NCBI RefSeq assembly: GCF_023195695.1
Contig: NZ_JALPQG010000009.1
Coordinates: forward strand, 104,302 to 168,301
Length of the DNA stretch: 64,000 nt
Reading direction: 5' to 3'
Source of the DNA: Aliiroseovarius sp. S1339
GTDB taxonomy: Bacteria > Pseudomonadota > Alphaproteobacteria > Rhodobacterales > Rhodobacteraceae
Shown: in pieces, positions 63,401-64,000 of the stretch
How the letters are laid out: each line of letters opens with the position of its first letter
How positions within the stretch are numbered: position 1 is the stretch's first letter
Made by a program: the position numbers and the translations under genes
The notes under the pieces: generated by a model
What the model was told of the DNA's origin: nothing
The model's input: only the letters and a program-made list of their open reading frames with translations
Databases searched by the model: none

Positions 63401-63708
63401 TCACGCTTGAAGATGAAACCGGCGTCGCCAATCTGGTGGTTTGGCCAAAAGTGATGAAGGTGTTTCGCAAGGCAATCATGCGGTCGCGCCTGTTAGAGGT
63501 GCAGGGCATGGTCCAGCGCGACGCCGATGTCATTCATATTGTCGCCCATAAACTGATCGACCGAAGCGATGCCTTGGAGCGCCTGTCAAACGATCCGCTG
63601 GATGTGCAGATCGCCCGCGCGGATCACGTTGAACGCCCCTTGCCCGCGCATACACAACGCCATCCTCGGGATGTGCGGATCATTCCGAAGTCGCGTGATT
63701 TTCATTGA
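60406..63708 (+). CDS. dnaE2: Error-prone DNA polymerase III alpha subunit DnaE2
   Basis: A 1100-residue C-family polymerase. The PHP domain opens FSFLHGASDAVDLTRTAW near residue 38. The palm has GRGSAANSAVCYVLG near 364 and the catalytic acidic motif PDIDVDFEHER near 404. The OB-fold domain near 975-1030 has ISMAGIVLIRQRPGSAKGV and FITLEDETGVANLVVW. At 1100 residues and next to imuB it is DnaE2, not the replicative DnaE1. It makes DNA synthesis past lesions and induces mutations after damage. It ends the SOS-regulated cassette. Confidence 0.96.
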   Translation: MPEMDNYRPRRTLSEDGFTPNPRVGFIELGVTTCFSFLHGASDAVDLTRTAWEHGYDALGVADMNTMAGVVRLHAEARKACLRPIIGCRLKLVSGEEFLAYPRDRAAYGRLCALLSKGKMRDVDGGWQAKGACDITLDDLAGHSEGVQLIACPGEDLSHFAAGLRRLVRALPTLRHIAVSYLYRGTDRARINRLDRLAQEYGLCILATNDVHYHAPDRRPLQDVMTCILHKTTITKAGFLLDANAERHLKTPAQMMALFAEWPHAIRATREVADACQFDLRELSYEYPKKNIPDGRTAQDYLTELTWKGAAWRYPDGVPDKVRATLEKELAMIAKCNVPQYFLTIYDVIQYARHGVDTPILCQGRGSAANSAVCYVLGITAVDPATNDLLFERFISEERKEPPDIDVDFEHERREEVIQHIYQEYGRDHAGLCATVIHYRPRMAIREVGKVMGLSEDITSALAKTIWGSFGREVGANEAAEAGLDLSDPLMSRTIKLADQMIGMPRHLSQHVGGFILTETPLTRTVPIGNGAMKDRSFIEWDKDDIDELRILKVDVLALGMLTCIRKAFQMIEAHYGRRPTLAGIEQEDPAVYDMLCKGDSIGVFQVESRAQINMLPRLKPRCFYDLVIQVAIVRPGPIQGDMVHPFLRRRNKQEPEDYPSPGSDHDPDELRNILGRTMGVPIFQEQAMKIAMVAAEFSSTEANDLRKAMATFRSRGTIGELEEKMVGRMIDRGYDADFAHRCFNQIKGFGDYGFPESHAASFAHLVYVSSWIKHYFPDVFCVALMNSQPMGFYAPAQIVRDAREHGVEVRPPDVNYSDWDNILEPVGPNRFAVRLGFRQVDGIRRDRAERIMAMREDPFATLEDLKTRARLDASTMRKLAAADAFRSMALDRRQALWDARALKDAPDLPLFSLGPDEGGEVMFTLPQMPVCEHVVADYQTLRLSLKAHPMAFLRKSMARQGYTSAGSLQAMRNGQRISMAGIVLIRQRPGSAKGVCFITLEDETGVANLVVWPKVMKVFRKAIMRSRLLEVQGMVQRDADVIHIVAHKLIDRSDALERLSNDPLDVQIARADHVERPLPAHTQRHPRDVRIIPKSRDFH

Positions 63709-63747
63709 TTCTGTCTAAAGACGTTTTCGTCGGGCGCTTTTAACCCG

Positions 63748-63806
63748 GTGAATCGGGCGATGCGCACAGTGAATCGGCCCCGCATGGGGTAAAGCAGGTG
63801 AATCGG
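63748..63806 (+). repeat. Three GTGAATCGG direct repeats carrying GANTC sites
   Basis: GTGAATCGG occurs at 63748-63756, 63769-63777 and 63798-63806, spaced 21 and 29 bases apart. Each contains GAATC, a CcrM-type methylation site (GANTC) used in alphaproteobacterial cell-cycle control. They lie between dnaE2 and the putative rRNA promoter. Confidence 0.7.
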
Positions 63807-63932
63807 CGCACTGGGCTGCCGGTTTGATCGTCATAGCAGAGAGGGTGAGCTTGAATTCTGGCGCTGAAACCCTATATTTATAAGGCCCAGCGAAAAGAAT
63901 TCGCGAAACCTTCGTTTTTCTTTAAAAAGGGG

Positions 63933-63961
63933 TTGCGACTCTGATTGGTTGGGCCTAGAAC
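63933..63961 (+). promoter_or_regulatory. Putative rRNA operon promoter near the right edge
   Basis: TTGCGA at 63933-63938, then 17 bases, then TAGAAC at 63956-63961. The bases after it (CCCCCTTCACCGGCGGCGC) resemble the leader start of rhodobacterial rrn operons. The 16S gene itself is not in the window, so this is inferred from pattern. Confidence 0.5.
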
Positions 63962-64000
63962 CCCCTTCACCGGCGGCGCTGATGGCGCGGTTGGGTCGCG

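Overview
The window is about 62-64% GC, gene-dense, and reads as the chromosome of a marine alphaproteobacterium of the Rhodobacterales (Roseobacter group). Evidence for this is the gene set and order: glcDEF, DUF2948 and UPF0262 genes around murA-hisD-infA-maf-yacG, a MipZ-type division ATPase, an ffh-rpsP-rimM-trmD-rplS-rpmE block, a GAAC-N7-GAAC LexA site, and an imuA-imuB-dnaE2 cassette. No prophage, CRISPR array or complete insertion sequence was seen. The species cannot be named from this sequence.

Layout. 1-6.4 kb: a MoxR/DUF58/BatA-DUF4159/amidotransferase-like operon, cut by the left edge. 6.4-11.0 kb: a DUF599 membrane protein divergent from glcDEF (glycolate oxidase), with a perfect inverted repeat between them. 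11.1-13.4 kb: two tandem trypsin-like proteases and a small heat-shock protein with a sigma-32-like promoter. 13.4-17.0 kb: a RibN-type riboflavin transporter behind an FMN riboswitch, then an ECF sigma factor overlapping a membrane-anchored vWA protein. 17.1-27.8 kb: gabD, a kynurenine-formamidase-like hydrolase, and a long minus-strand run (peptide-type ABC transporter, aldehyde dehydrogenase, YcaQ-like glycosylase, SDR, P1 peptidase, exported protein). 27.8-35.8 kb: mipZ, then the translation block rpmE, rplS, trmD, sulfotransferase, rimM, a 49-aa ORF, a decayed bluB fragment, rpsP, chorismate mutase, GNAT and ffh. 36-43.4 kb: stress protein, zinc-ribbon protein, small enzymes, an MsbA-like exporter and an acyl-CoA synthetase. 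43.5-45.6 kb: an outer-membrane barrel protein and a luxR-luxI quorum-sensing pair. 45.9-52.6 kb: tRNA-Thr, a 53-aa ORF, murA, DUF2948, hisD, UPF0262, a phosphatase-like protein, infA, maf, RNase E/G, yacG and tRNA-Phe. 52.6-53.4 kb: a relic zone next to tRNA-Phe with a truncated LysR gene and a possible IS remnant. 53.4-57.5 kb: a 3-hydroxybutyrate dehydrogenase, acyl-CoA ligase and thiolase operon divergent from a PAS-LuxR regulator. 58.2-63.7 kb: the SOS mutagenesis cassette. 63.7-64 kb: three GTGAATCGG repeats and what looks like an rrn promoter, so an rRNA operon probably starts just beyond the right edge.

How genes work together. Many operons show ATGA or TGATG stop/start overlaps, implying translational coupling (moxR-DUF58-BatA, glcDE, ECF-vWA, ABC genes, rimM-sulfotransferase, chorismate mutase-GNAT, murA-DUF2948, maf-RNase-yacG, bdhA-ligase-thiolase, imuB-dnaE2). 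Regulatory sites that can be read directly include the FMN riboswitch, the LexA site, a heat-shock promoter, the dyad ahead of glcD and several intrinsic terminators.

The least expected parts are the accessory genes and relics inside the ribosomal maturation block (a sulfotransferase coupled to rimM, a 49-aa membrane ORF, a bluB remnant), the mutually exclusive hairpins between luxR and luxI, the tandem protease pair whose second member lacks an ATG, and the GANTC-bearing repeats ahead of the putative rRNA promoter. All calls were made by eye from sequence, without database searches.
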